Source of the DNA: an uncultured Synergistales bacterium
Lineage (GTDB): Bacteria; Synergistota; Synergistia; Synergistales; Aminobacteriaceae
Length of the DNA stretch: 64,000 nt
Direction of reading: 5' to 3'
Assembly (NCBI GenBank): GCA_905234075.1
Contig: CAJOGI010000005.1
Coordinates: forward strand, 62,001-126,000
In this document: in pieces, positions 1-8,070 of the stretch
Position numbering within the stretch: the stretch's first letter is position 1
How the letters are laid out: the number at the start of each line of letters is the position of its first letter
Made by a program: the position numbers and the translations under genes
Notes under the pieces: model-generated
The model's input: only the letters and a program-made list of their open reading frames with translations
The model's database searches: none
Told to the model about the DNA's origin: nothing

Positions 1-408
1 TGCGGCAAAGGTCTTGGGATTTTCATCGGTGCCGTATTCAGTGCCGTGAATTTCGTTGCCGAGCATGTCATAATGACGCAGATATGTCAGAGCAAACTGC
101 GAGCCGTTTTCATTGTATTGATAGCCGTACTCTGTAAAGTACAGGCTTCCGGCAACTTCGGGAGAAATTCCAAACTTCGACATAAGAAGCTCGATAGTCT
201 CATTCTTAACTGTTGTGTTTGTATAATACTTTCTCGAAATTGCAAAGGGGACTCCGTCGCTGTCCTTGCCGTAGTCAAGTAAATACCACGTCATTTTATT
301 CTTGTCCTGGCCAAGATTTTTCTGCTTAGCAATGTCCCAAGCCATAACAGGAGAAGCAAACGCAACGATAACAGCAACAAGCAACGCGCACAAAATTAAT
401 TTTTTCAT
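1..408 (-). CDS. Secreted hypothetical protein, C-terminus beyond window
   Basis: An open frame of 136 codons runs from ATG at 408 to the left edge without a stop, so the gene is partial. The N-terminus (MKKLILCALLVAVIVAF..., ending SPVMA before Trp) is a clear type I signal peptide of about 23 residues. The visible mature part is acidic and Tyr-rich, with no family I recognise. An extended -10 box lies upstream at 432-440. The gene follows the FecCD-type permease on the same strand after a 65-bp gap with its own promoter, so it need not be cotranscribed. Function unknown. Confidence 0.75.
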   Translation of the reverse strand, partial: MKKLILCALLVAVIVAFASPVMAWDIAKQKNLGQDKNKMTWYLLDYGKDSDGVPFAISRKYYTNTTVKNETIELLMSKFGISPEVAGSLYFTEYGYQYNENGSQFALTYLRHYDMLGNEIHGTEYGTDENPKTFAA

Positions 409-431
409 TATTTATACACAGCCTTTCTTAA

Positions 432-440
432 ATTTTAGCA
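432..440 (-). promoter_or_regulatory. Extended -10 promoter for the secreted protein gene
   Basis: On the minus strand the bases read TGC-TAAAAT, an extended -10 element 24 bp before the ATG at 408. The -35 region (TCTGTG, about 455-460) is poor, as expected for extended -10 promoters. The same TGC-TAAAAT box recurs before the surface-protein gene at 61696-61704. Confidence 0.45.
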
Positions 441-473
441 TTGAGCTATTTTAACACAGAAAAATTTTTAGAG

Positions 474-1427
474 TTAGTAATGCCGTTTTGAAAGTATCCA
501 GCAGAAAAACGGCCCGCCAGTCAAAGCAGTCAATACACCGACAGGAAGCTCGCCTAAAAACTGAGCCGCACAGTCAGCTATTGAAAGAATACACGCGCCC
601 GTCAAGAACGAATGAAAAATTAATTTTCTGTGAGAAGCACCGATTAAATTTCTTGAAATGTGAGGCACTGCCAAGCCAACGAAGCCTATTATCCCGAATG
701 AACTGACAGCTAAAGCAACACCCGTCGAAGTGAAAATTAGTAAGATGATCCGCGTAAATTTTTCATTAATTCCTAAGATTGAGGCCCGGTCCCGGCCGAG
801 CGACATCGCGTCGAGAGCAGGAGCAAATATAAACGCAGGAATTAAAATTAAAACTGTTCCGGCATATGCCGCGTAAACGTCTTTAACGCCTGCGCCCGAA
901 AAACTTCCCATGAGCCATAAAACGACCGCGCCTATTTTATCTCCGGCGATTGATTTTATAAAAGTTACTCCGGCTGAAAGAATTGAATTTGAAATTACTC
1001 CGGCCAAAATTATTTTTTCAGTGCCGCCCATCGAAATTATGCCCGTCAAAAATAAAGCGAACAGTGCGCCCATAAAAGCCATAGGCATAATCATAAAAGA
1101 GCCAGACATTATTCCCAGTGCCGCCCCGAACGCCGCGCCCGATGCTATTCCGAGCGTATAAGGTTCCGCCAAAGGATTAGCAAGCAGGCCCTGAAGGACG
1201 GCTCCGGCTACGCTTAACAATCCGCCCGTACCGATTGAGCACAATAAACGCGGCAGCCTCACCGAACGAATGACGACCCCCTCAGGCGAAGCATCTGCAT
1301 GAAACAAAAAATAAATCACTTCGGTTAAAGGAATTTTCCATTCGCCGAAAGTGATTTTGAAAATCGAAATTAAAATTAAAATTACGAGCAAAAAAATTAT
1401 TTGCTTGTTATATTTTTTGCTCCTCAC
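474..1427 (-). CDS. FecCD/BtuC-family ABC transporter permease
   Basis: A 317-residue, highly hydrophobic protein with about nine to ten membrane segments. It carries FecCD-family signatures: PRLL near residue 58, then AGAVLQGLLANPLAEP around 78-93, and PHISRNLIGASHRK near 255-268. The family forms the inner-membrane channel of importers for iron-siderophore, haem or cobalamin. No ATPase or substrate-binding gene is visible here. It lies 24 bp downstream of the exported CbiK-like gene, suggesting a joint role in tetrapyrrole or metal uptake (inference). The first codons (GTG AGG AGC) come from a heptamer repeat array that also supplies an AGGAGG directly against the GTG, so the exact start is uncertain. 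Confidence 0.85.
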   Translation of the reverse strand: MRSKKYNKQIIFLLVILILISIFKITFGEWKIPLTEVIYFLFHADASPEGVVIRSVRLPRLLCSIGTGGLLSVAGAVLQGLLANPLAEPYTLGIASGAAFGAALGIMSGSFMIMPMAFMGALFALFLTGIISMGGTEKIILAGVISNSILSAGVTFIKSIAGDKIGAVVLWLMGSFSGAGVKDVYAAYAGTVLILIPAFIFAPALDAMSLGRDRASILGINEKFTRIILLIFTSTGVALAVSSFGIIGFVGLAVPHISRNLIGASHRKLIFHSFLTGACILSIADCAAQFLGELPVGVLTALTGGPFFCWILSKRHY

Positions 1428-1458
1428 CTCCTACTTCATACCTCCTAACTCCTACCTG
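1421..1458 (-). repeat. Heptamer (TTAGGAG-type) array between cbiK-like and permease genes
   Basis: On the minus strand the array reads as degenerate TAGGAGG/TAGGAGT units. It overlaps the last codons and stop region of the CbiK-like gene and the start of the permease gene, and provides the Shine-Dalgarno-like AGGAGG. Confidence 0.7.
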
Positions 1459-2348
1459 CTTATGAGCTCATGAATTTTTTTCACGAAATCTTTTGCTATG
1501 TTCTCGTCCTCGCCGAGCCCGACAAGATAACTTGAAATATTTTCGTAGCCGTCAGCTTTAAGAACATTCAGCCAGGACTCTTCGTCATCTTCGCCGGCTA
1601 AATCGTTATTAGCATGATCTCCTGCGACAATCATCAAAGGCGATAAAATTAATTTTTTAATTTCGGGGTGCCTTTTCAAATTTGCAATAACGTCATCAAT
1701 TTCCGGCGCAGCTTCGACTGTTCCCACAAAAAATTTTCCGTAAAGTTTTTTATCAAGTTCAACCTGCAATAAAGAATAAAGAGCGTTCGCAAAGTGATGA
1801 GGCGTTCCGTGTCCCATTAAAATTATCGCCGTGTCTTTATCAGCAAGCTGATTTTTGAAGCGTTCAATCAAAATTTCCGCCATTCTTGAGCAATCTTTCG
1901 AGCTGTTCATAAACGGCGTGCCGAGTTTTAACTCATCGAAGCCGTATTTTCCTTTTAAGATTTTGAACGCACTGTAGACGTTTTTAATCTCGTCATATTC
2001 TTCGCCGGGTATTATATGCGTCGGCATGACGTAAACTTTTTTGAAACCTTCGTCATTTAATTTTGCGAGAGCCTCAACAGGATTTGAAATATTTTCGCGA
2101 AATTCTCTTGCTAATTTTTTCCTTATTATGTTGGAAGTGAAAGCGAGCCTGACTTCACACTCAGGAAAATTTTTTTTCGCTGCGTTTACTAAATTGTCGA
2201 TTGCTTTTCTTGCTTCGGGCATTGACGTTCCGAACGAGACAATTAAAATTGCAGACCTGCCGTCAGTTTTATTTTTTTCTTCAGCCGATGAAATTGACGG
2301 AAAAAAAATCAGCGAAAATAAAATTAATACGCTAAAAAATTTTTGCAT
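1452..2348 (-). CDS. cbiK: Exported CbiK-type sirohydrochlorin cobaltochelatase
   Basis: A 298-residue protein of the anaerobic cobaltochelatase CbiK family, which inserts Co(II) (or Fe/Ni in vitro) into sirohydrochlorin. An N-terminal signal peptide (about residues 1-22, ending SSA) implies a periplasmic form, as known for the periplasmic CbiK variant of Desulfovibrio. The two metal/active-site histidines of the family are visible as MGHGTPHH (H180) and AGDHANND (H245). A good AGGAG Shine-Dalgarno precedes ATG 2348. No other cobalamin-synthesis gene is near. The next gene is a FecCD permease, so a role in chelating or escorting metal or tetrapyrrole during import is more likely than biosynthesis (inference). 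Confidence 0.85.
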   Translation of the reverse strand: MQKFFSVLILFSLIFFPSISSAEEKNKTDGRSAILIVSFGTSMPEARKAIDNLVNAAKKNFPECEVRLAFTSNIIRKKLAREFRENISNPVEALAKLNDEGFKKVYVMPTHIIPGEEYDEIKNVYSAFKILKGKYGFDELKLGTPFMNSSKDCSRMAEILIERFKNQLADKDTAIILMGHGTPHHFANALYSLLQVELDKKLYGKFFVGTVEAAPEIDDVIANLKRHPEIKKLILSPLMIVAGDHANNDLAGEDDEESWLNVLKADGYENISSYLVGLGEDENIAKDFVKKIHELISR

Positions 2349-2388
2349 AATAAAACTCTCCTCATAAAATTTTATAAATTATAGTCCA

Positions 2389-2397
2389 TGTTATAAT
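2389..2397 (+). promoter_or_regulatory. Extended -10 promoter of small-RNA candidate copy 1
   Basis: The bases TGT-TATAAT form a perfect extended -10 element pointing away from cbiK. The conserved ACTACATTT core of the repeat family begins 44 nt after it. Confidence 0.5.
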
Positions 2398-2403
2398 AAT
2401 TTT

Positions 2404-2533
2404 CATTAACTTCAAAAATTTCAAGAGATAAAAATTTTGCAACTACATTTACACCTACAAAAATTTCAAAAGTTTTTAATCCCCATAAAAATTTACGGAG
2501 AAAAATTTTTTTATAAGTTCTCAAATTTTTTTT
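2404..2533 (+). ncRNA. Putative ~130-nt small RNA, dispersed family copy 1
   Basis: Member of a four-copy intergenic family. The G-free core ACTACATTTACACCTACAAA starts at 2442. A second block (CCCC then ATAAAAATTTACGGAG) follows at 2480-2500, and a T8 run ends the element at 2526-2533 after a weak GAGAA/TTCTC stem. It lies divergent from cbiK and tail-to-tail with the Ppx gene. No convincing coding frame with a start codon is present. Transcription is predicted, not shown. Confidence 0.5.
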
Positions 2534-2550
2534 GACGCAAAAAAAAAAAT

Positions 2551-2583
2551 AACTCCTGCCTCCTAATTCCTAACTCCTAACTC
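2551..2583 (-). repeat. Heptamer array at the 3' end of the Ppx/GppA gene
   Basis: Degenerate TTAGGAG-type units (minus strand) directly follow and include the stop region of the Ppx/GppA gene. Confidence 0.7.
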
Positions 2584-3488
2584 AATAAAAGTCCGTGCCG
2601 CAAGCCGTTAATGCTGACGAAACAAGAATTTGCGTTCAACATTTGAAGAGCCGTAAGAATTATGCACGCGCTTCCTAAAATAACGTCAGCTCTTGAAGCA
2701 GGGAGGCCGATTACGTTCTGACGCTCGCTCAGGGTTAATGACGCATACATTTTAATCTGCCGGACTATGTCACGCACGGTCAATATGCTCCCGTGAAGTT
2801 TTGAGGGCATAAAATTTTCACAGGCAAACTTTACGCTCGCCATAGTTACGACTCCGCCGCCGACCCCGATAATATGAGAGGGGTTTGAGCTTGAGACAAA
2901 CTCATCAATTTTATATTCAGTGAAAAGTTTTTTGACATGCTCGACAGCTTCGTCGCAAAAAATTTTTTTTATGGGCATGTCGTAAATATTAAAGAAACGC
3001 TCTGAAAGATTTACCGCGCCGACGGGAACGCTGACGATTTTTTTTACGCTGCCGTTTGTGCCGGAGACAAATTCTGTACTTCCGCCCCCGCTGTCGAACA
3101 TTATCACATTTTCGCCCGTGCTGAAGCCGTCAACCGCGCCGCGCCATGAATATTTTGCCTCCTCCTCTCCTGAAAAAACATGAACGTCATGGCCGGTCGC
3201 GTCCTTTATCATTTTTATGAAAACGTCTGAATTTTTTGCAGTCCTCAAGGCCATTGTCCCGGCGATAAAAATTTTTGCGCCGAGCTTTTTTGCCCTTCGG
3301 GTCATTCTTGCGACGGTAACGCAGGAATTTTTCATGCTGCTGTCGCTCAAAACTCCAGTGTCCGACATTCCGCGCCCAAGCCTGACAACTTCAGTCTCAT
3401 CGCGAATTACATGAACTCTTCCGCACACAACACGGGCGACACGCATTTTTATAGAGTTGCTTCCTATGTCTATTACGGCTTTAATCAT
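2577..3488 (-). CDS. Ppx/GppA family phosphatase
   Basis: A 303-residue protein of the short exopolyphosphatase/guanosine pentaphosphatase family, which hydrolyses polyphosphate or pppGpp in the cytoplasm. The actin-like ATPase fold motifs are visible: DIGSNSIK at residues 7-14, the phosphate loop DSGGGSTEF near 131, GVGGG near 208, and the C-terminal INGLRHGLL. It lacks the extra C-terminal HD-like domain of long E. coli Ppx. It overlaps the upstream YibE/F gene by 8 bp, placing it last in a minus-strand operon. Whether it prefers polyphosphate or pppGpp cannot be told from sequence. Confidence 0.85.
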   Translation of the reverse strand: MIKAVIDIGSNSIKMRVARVVCGRVHVIRDETEVVRLGRGMSDTGVLSDSSMKNSCVTVARMTRRAKKLGAKIFIAGTMALRTAKNSDVFIKMIKDATGHDVHVFSGEEEAKYSWRGAVDGFSTGENVIMFDSGGGSTEFVSGTNGSVKKIVSVPVGAVNLSERFFNIYDMPIKKIFCDEAVEHVKKLFTEYKIDEFVSSSNPSHIIGVGGGVVTMASVKFACENFMPSKLHGSILTVRDIVRQIKMYASLTLSERQNVIGLPASRADVILGSACIILTALQMLNANSCFVSINGLRHGLLLS

Positions 3489-4608
3489 CGCGTCTCCTTA
3501 AAGACTCCTGCAATACGAAACAAAACGCCGTAACCGGAATAGTCAGCAAAAGACCGAGTGTCCCGGCCAAGCCCTGAACAATTTCCTGAGCTATATACGG
3601 GTCGTTCATGATGCCGGAAATTTCTACGCCTGCACTGCAAATTAAAATAGCCATCGGCAGAGAACTTCCCATGTAAGCAAGTATCAAGGTGTTAATCATG
3701 CTGCCCAAGACCTCGCCGCCGACATTCAAGCCTGCTAATAAAAGCCTGTCGAGCGGAATATCGTTATCATAGTCAACAAATTCCGACATTGAGGCAGTAA
3801 CTGAAACGGCAACGTCAAGCACGGCACCGATCGAGCCGATTAAAACGGACGCTAATAAAACTCCGCGCATATTTAAGCCCGGCAGTGTTGAAGCGAGCAG
3901 CGCGGCTCCTTCTCCTGCAAGTCCTGAAAGCTGCCATAAAAAGACCATTAAAGCACCGCATAAAAATCCGCAGAGCGCACCCCCTAAACTTCCAAGCAAA
4001 GCCACGAGCATATAACGGACGTGGTGAACGACGCATAAAATAGTTACGGTGGCGATTATTAAAACCGAAGCAAGGGCAAGGGCAACGGGGCTCCAGCCGT
4101 TTGAAACTAACGGGATCATAGTGAAAATTAATACTGCGATTGACGCGGCAAGGCCAAGAAGAGCGAACAGTCCCCGAAAACCCGTAAGCGCGATTAAAAT
4201 TGTACAGACTGCCATGACAATTCCGGCGACAGAAGAAACTCTAAAGGCATCGGCGATCGAATATTGAACGCGCCCGTCGCTGAACATGTCCCAGACTAAT
4301 AAATATCTTCGTCCGTTCACGATTTCAATTCCTGTTCCGGCGAGCCTGACTGTTTTCACGTTCATTAAATTTTCGCTGTCAGTGCCGGATAAAATCTGCA
4401 AAACCGTATCGCGCTCAAGCATTTCGTAGCTTTCTTCTCTTTCGTCCTCCGGCGGTATGGGAATTTCCGGGCCTGCTTCGATAACGCGGACTATTAAAGA
4501 CTCGTTATTGTTCCAGTTATGAACGGCGTAATAGTCAACGGCGCAGTAAAACGCCCACGAAATTACACACGCTAAAATTATTCGCGCAAAAAAATTTTTA
4601 GCTTTCAT
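3481..4608 (-). CDS. YibE/F-like polytopic membrane protein
   Basis: A 375-residue integral membrane protein: one N-terminal membrane segment (about 9-28), an extracytoplasmic region to about residue 125, then around seven hydrophobic segments to the C-terminus. The layout and the ASVLIGSIGAVLDVAVS motif with a downstream GGEVLGSMINTLILAYMGSSLP stretch fit the YibE/F family, whose biochemical role is unknown (a transport function has been suggested). It overlaps the Ppx gene at its end, and its start overlaps the last codons of the RluD-like gene by 11 bp. Confidence 0.75.
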   Translation of the reverse strand: MKAKNFFARIILACVISWAFYCAVDYYAVHNWNNNESLIVRVIEAGPEIPIPPEDEREESYEMLERDTVLQILSGTDSENLMNVKTVRLAGTGIEIVNGRRYLLVWDMFSDGRVQYSIADAFRVSSVAGIVMAVCTILIALTGFRGLFALLGLAASIAVLIFTMIPLVSNGWSPVALALASVLIIATVTILCVVHHVRYMLVALLGSLGGALCGFLCGALMVFLWQLSGLAGEGAALLASTLPGLNMRGVLLASVLIGSIGAVLDVAVSVTASMSEFVDYDNDIPLDRLLLAGLNVGGEVLGSMINTLILAYMGSSLPMAILICSAGVEISGIMNDPYIAQEIVQGLAGTLGLLLTIPVTAFCFVLQESLRRRDD

Positions 4609-5560
4609 GTCTAACTCCTAACTCCTCACTCCTAATTCCTAACTCATTCAAAAATTCTTTCATGTCATCGGGCAGCGGCGCGGAGAAAGTTTTGCCTTCA
4701 ATTTCACTCAATGCAGGGCGAAGGTTATCAGGAAATTCAAGCTCGTAAGCGTGCAATAAGGGCCGCGTTATTTTTTTCATCAGCCTGTTAATTCTAAAAT
4801 CGCCGTATTTCCTGTCGCCTAAGATAGGGTGCTTTATGTGCGCCATATGAACACGCGCCTGATGTGTCCGTCCCGTCAATAATTCGAGCTTAACGAGAGA
4901 AAATTTCCCGTCAGTCGCAATTCTTTCGCATTTTGTAACGGCGGTTAATCCTTCGTCCGAGACTTTCACTAAATTATTTTCAGAGTCTTTTAATAAAGGC
5001 GCGTCAATAATAATTTCTTCGGGGGCTTGGCCCGTAACGACAGCTAAATAAAATTTTCTGACGCTTCGATTTTTGAAAAGTTCTTCGAGAGCCCTGAGTG
5101 CTTCGCCGTGAAGAGCAACGGCAAGAACGCCCGTTGTGTTTCTGTCGAGTCTGTGGACTGCCGCAGGAGTTTTTGAGCCTGTCATAGCCCATACGCGGGA
5201 GATTACGCTGTCGCCTCCGGGCTCGTCAGGCTGAACTAAAATTCCGGCCGGCTTGTTGAGAATTAAAACGTTCTCGCCCTGAAATAAAATTTTTATTTTT
5301 CCCCAAGAATTATGAGCAAAAATTTTTTTCTCGTTTTCTTTTTCGTTATTTTCATTTTCAGGCGGCCATTTAACGACAAGCTCATCGCCTGCAAAAATTT
5401 TTGTGCCCGGTTCTTTTACTCTCTTTGAATTAACGCGGACTTCGCCTTTTCTGATTGATTTCATGATTTCGCCTAGCGTTATATGTTTGAACATGCCGCG
5501 CAAAATTCTGTCGAGCCGCCTGTCGTTGTCGTCCTGCGAAATTTTTATCATGTAGCTCAT
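4598..5560 (-). CDS. RluC/RluD-family pseudouridine synthase
   Basis: An S4 RNA-binding domain (about residues 5-65) precedes a pseudouridine synthase domain with the catalytic motif HRLDRNTTGVL (Asp is the nucleophile). The family isomerises uridines in 23S rRNA. I prefer ATG 5560, which forms an ATGA overlap with the upstream stop; ATG 5551 (MIKISQ...) is equally plausible, and the longest frame would begin at 5581. The last ~15 residues (ELGIRSEELGVRHES) are encoded by a heptamer array and are not part of the family fold. Exact target uridines cannot be assigned. Confidence 0.88.
   Translation of the reverse strand: MSYMIKISQDDNDRRLDRILRGMFKHITLGEIMKSIRKGEVRVNSKRVKEPGTKIFAGDELVVKWPPENENNEKENEKKIFAHNSWGKIKILFQGENVLILNKPAGILVQPDEPGGDSVISRVWAMTGSKTPAAVHRLDRNTTGVLAVALHGEALRALEELFKNRSVRKFYLAVVTGQAPEEIIIDAPLLKDSENNLVKVSDEGLTAVTKCERIATDGKFSLVKLELLTGRTHQARVHMAHIKHPILGDRKYGDFRINRLMKKITRPLLHAYELEFPDNLRPALSEIEGKTFSAPLPDDMKEFLNELGIRSEELGVRHES
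4610..4645 (-). repeat. Heptamer array encoding the C-terminal tail of the RluD-like protein
   Basis: Five degenerate TTAGGAG-type units on the minus strand are read as sense codons at the end of the pseudouridine synthase gene, giving the repeated peptide EELGVR. The array also lies just before the YibE/F start at 4608. Confidence 0.75.
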
Positions 5561-6576
5561 TTCGCTGAAATTCCCCGCCAAAGTCTGCGCTCAATCATCG
5601 GTAAATATTCGGTAACGTCATTTTGATAGCCTGACGCTTCCATTTGCATTTTCCAGTAGCTTAATTTGAAGTCAACGTCATCAGCAGAGCTGACTATAAA
5701 CGCTTCGGGAGTTTCGGGAAGGACGGGCGCACCGTACTCTCTTCTCCCGTGATGGCTCAAAATTATATGACCGAGTGCGAGTTCTAAATTTTTGTCGAGA
5801 TTTTCAAGCGCGGCAAATTTTACAAACATTCCGTAGCCTAATGCGACGTGCTCTATGACATTGCCTTGAGTCCGTACAATCGGGACGGGGTCGGCCTCAT
5901 AGGCTTCAATTTTGCCGATGTCGTGCAGCAACGCTCCGGCGACAATTAAATCAACGTCAACGGGAATTTTGAACTCTTCGTAGTGCTTTGCAATGTCCCT
6001 TGCGCCGATTGCGACCGAGACAGAATGCTCAAGAAGTCCGCCCGTATATGCGTGATGAAGCGCAAACGCTGCGGGCCAGATTTTATATTTTTCCCAAAGA
6101 CCGTGCTTAAAAAATACGGCGTTCAGAAAATTTTTTATCGGCTCGCTGGAAATTTCACCGATTAAATTTTTGAAAGTGTTTTCTAAAAAATCTTGGTTAA
6201 GCGGAGAACGCCTCTTGAAATCAATCGGCGGATATTTATTTTGATCGACAATATAAATTTCATTAAAATTATATTGAAGCTGGTCTCTGAAATCGGCAAC
6301 CCTGCCTACTAACCCGACCGTCAGCCCTTCGAGCCTGAAGCCGCAGTTATCCGGGTCAATCATGAAGCGATCGCCGCCCTGATGGTTCCACCATGAGGCA
6401 GTCCCCCACGCTTTGCCGTCGAGGTCGCCCGTCTGATCGCTGATTGTTAAGTCCCAGAATATATTATCGTTGCGGTCTCTTCGCGTCGAAACTTTTATGA
6501 CAATCCCCATCGTATTAAAATCAGAATTTTTTTGGAGCTGCTTAACTTCATTTATCTTTAGAATTTGTTGTTTCAT
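5557..6576 (-). CDS. yhaM: YhaM-like 3'-5' exoribonuclease (OB fold plus HD domain)
   Basis: A 339-residue protein with an N-terminal OB-type nucleic-acid-binding domain (about residues 15-110, including DLDGKAWG) and a C-terminal HD phosphohydrolase domain. The HD domain has HH near 173, LLEHSVSVA near 180, LLHDIGKI near 217 and SHHGRREYG near 274. This is the architecture of YhaM/CbF1, a metal-dependent 3'-5' exonuclease. The gene starts the minus-strand operon leading to rluD-like, yibE/F and ppx, and is divergent from dcd across 88 bp. Confidence 0.85.
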   Translation of the reverse strand: MKQQILKINEVKQLQKNSDFNTMGIVIKVSTRRDRNDNIFWDLTISDQTGDLDGKAWGTASWWNHQGGDRFMIDPDNCGFRLEGLTVGLVGRVADFRDQLQYNFNEIYIVDQNKYPPIDFKRRSPLNQDFLENTFKNLIGEISSEPIKNFLNAVFFKHGLWEKYKIWPAAFALHHAYTGGLLEHSVSVAIGARDIAKHYEEFKIPVDVDLIVAGALLHDIGKIEAYEADPVPIVRTQGNVIEHVALGYGMFVKFAALENLDKNLELALGHIILSHHGRREYGAPVLPETPEAFIVSSADDVDFKLSYWKMQMEASGYQNDVTEYLPMIERRLWRGISAK

Positions 6577-6664
6577 GGAAAGATTTTTTTCTGCCTCTCG
6601 TTTTTTGAAATTTGTAATATTATATCAGCGCAATTTTAAGCAATTAAAAGGAGAAAAAATTAAC

Positions 6665-7198
6665 TTGATATTATCAGGACTTGAAATTAAAAATCACATT
6701 GGCCGTGAGATTATAATAGAGCCTTTCTTGCCGGAAAGATTAAATCCGAACAGTTATAATCTTTCACTGCACAATGAATTATTAATTTACTCTGAAAAAG
6801 AATTAGACATGAAAAAAGCTAACGAGACTCAAAAAATTTTAATTCCTCCCGAAGGTTTGCTGCTAATGCCGGGAAAATTATATTTAGGCCGCACGGAAGA
6901 ATATACAAAGACAGAGGGCTATATCCCCATGCTTGAGGGACGGTCGTCAATCGGCAGGCTTGGAATTTGTATTCACGTTACGGCAGGTTTCGGAGATGTC
7001 GGCTTCGCAGGGTATTGGACGCTAGAATTATTTTGCGTTCAGCCCGTAAGAATTTACTCCGGAGTTCAAATCGCGCAGATTTATTATCACACGATTTCAG
7101 AGCCTTATGAAAATTACACAAAGGGCAAATATCAAAATAATCAAGGCATTCAGCCGAGCATGTTGTATAAAGAGTTAGGAGTTAGGAAGCAGCAATGA
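6665..7198 (+). CDS. dcd: dCTP deaminase
   Basis: A 177-residue protein matching the dCTP deaminase/dUTPase fold: PNSYNLSL, MLEGRSSIGRLGI, then HVTAGFGDVGFAGYWTLEL with the catalytic Glu. It converts dCTP to dUTP for dTMP synthesis. I take TTG 6665 as the start because ILSGLEIK immediately after it matches the family N-terminus (M-I/L-L-S-G) and AAAGGAG lies at 6647-6653. A longer ATG frame from 6470 would overlap yhaM antisense. The last residues (ELGVRKQQ) come from a heptamer array. First gene of dcd-nadK-recN. Confidence 0.88.
   Translation: MILSGLEIKNHIGREIIIEPFLPERLNPNSYNLSLHNELLIYSEKELDMKKANETQKILIPPEGLLLMPGKLYLGRTEEYTKTEGYIPMLEGRSSIGRLGICIHVTAGFGDVGFAGYWTLELFCVQPVRIYSGVQIAQIYYHTISEPYENYTKGKYQNNQGIQPSMLYKELGVRKQQ
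7169..7190 (+). repeat. Heptamer array encoding the dcd C-terminus
   Basis: Three TTAGGAG-type units are read as the final codons of dcd and contain AGGAG just before the nadK start at 7195. Confidence 0.65.
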
Positions 7199-8070
7199 AA
7201 GAACTTGGAATGATTGTAAATTTACGCAAGCCCGAAGCAGTGAGCATGGCGAAAAAATTATTGCAGTGGGGAAATGAAAACGGCTGTAAATTTCTTCTGC
7301 CTCATCAAGAAGCCAGTGCGCTGACAACGGCAGGACTTGACGATGAGCAATGGCTCAAGACCGTAAAACTTGCAATAGTAATCGGAGGCGACGGAACTTT
7401 TTTACGCGCAGCGCGTTACGTCATGGGAACGGAAATAATTTTGCACGGGGTCAATCTCGGACATCTGGGCTTTCTTGCTCTTAGCCGCCCCGAAGAAATT
7501 GAACAGGACTTAAAAAATATTCTCGATGATAATTTTGAAATTTTAGAGCGCAGAGTATTAAAGTGCTGTGTCTATCGTGATGATAAAAATTCGCCGCTCC
7601 ATAAAATTTACGCGCTAAACGACGTTGTTATAAGTTCAAATTCTATTGCCAGATTATTGCAGATTGAAATAGACTTCAACGAAAAAAAATTCTGCGTGCT
7701 TCCGGCAGACGGCGTTATAGTTTCATCGCCTACGGGTTCGACGGCTTATGCTCTTTCAGCAGGAGGGCCGATAATTCCGCCGCACATGGACGCGATTTTA
7801 TTGGCACCGCTCTGCGCTCACACTTTATATTCACGCCCGTTGATGGCATCTGAAAACGACACGATAAATTTAATTCCGCGTGGAGCGTCAAGAGATTTAA
7901 TGCTCACTCAGGACGGACAATTAGCATACGAAATTTTTCCGGGCGATAAAATAGACATAAGGCTCTCACGCTCAAAAAAAATCAGAACGTTAAATTTACA
8001 GGGGCGCGGTTTTCTTGACATCGTGAGAGAAAAATTAGGCTTTTGGTCGGGATTGGGCGTTAAGAATTGA
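7195..8070 (+). CDS. nadK: NAD kinase
   Basis: A 291-residue ATP-dependent NAD kinase, producing NADP+. Hallmarks are GGDGTFLRAAR near residue 64, NLGHLGFL near 91, and DGVIVSSPTGSTAYALSAGGP near 172-192. It overlaps dcd by 4 bp and recN by 4 bp, so the three are probably translationally coupled. Length is normal for the family. Confidence 0.95.
   Translation: MKELGMIVNLRKPEAVSMAKKLLQWGNENGCKFLLPHQEASALTTAGLDDEQWLKTVKLAIVIGGDGTFLRAARYVMGTEIILHGVNLGHLGFLALSRPEEIEQDLKNILDDNFEILERRVLKCCVYRDDKNSPLHKIYALNDVVISSNSIARLLQIEIDFNEKKFCVLPADGVIVSSPTGSTAYALSAGGPIIPPHMDAILLAPLCAHTLYSRPLMASENDTINLIPRGASRDLMLTQDGQLAYEIFPGDKIDIRLSRSKKIRTLNLQGRGFLDIVREKLGFWSGLGVKN

Noticed and set aside
2349-2576. Cobalamin riboswitch upstream of cbiK or the nik genes
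   Set aside because: No B12-box-like conserved element was found; the region upstream of cbiK is explained by small-RNA copy 1 and a heptamer array.
6470-6664. Longer dcd reading frame from ATG 6470
   Set aside because: It would overlap yhaM antisense by over 100 bp and lacks family similarity; TTG 6665 has the Shine-Dalgarno and the conserved N-terminus.
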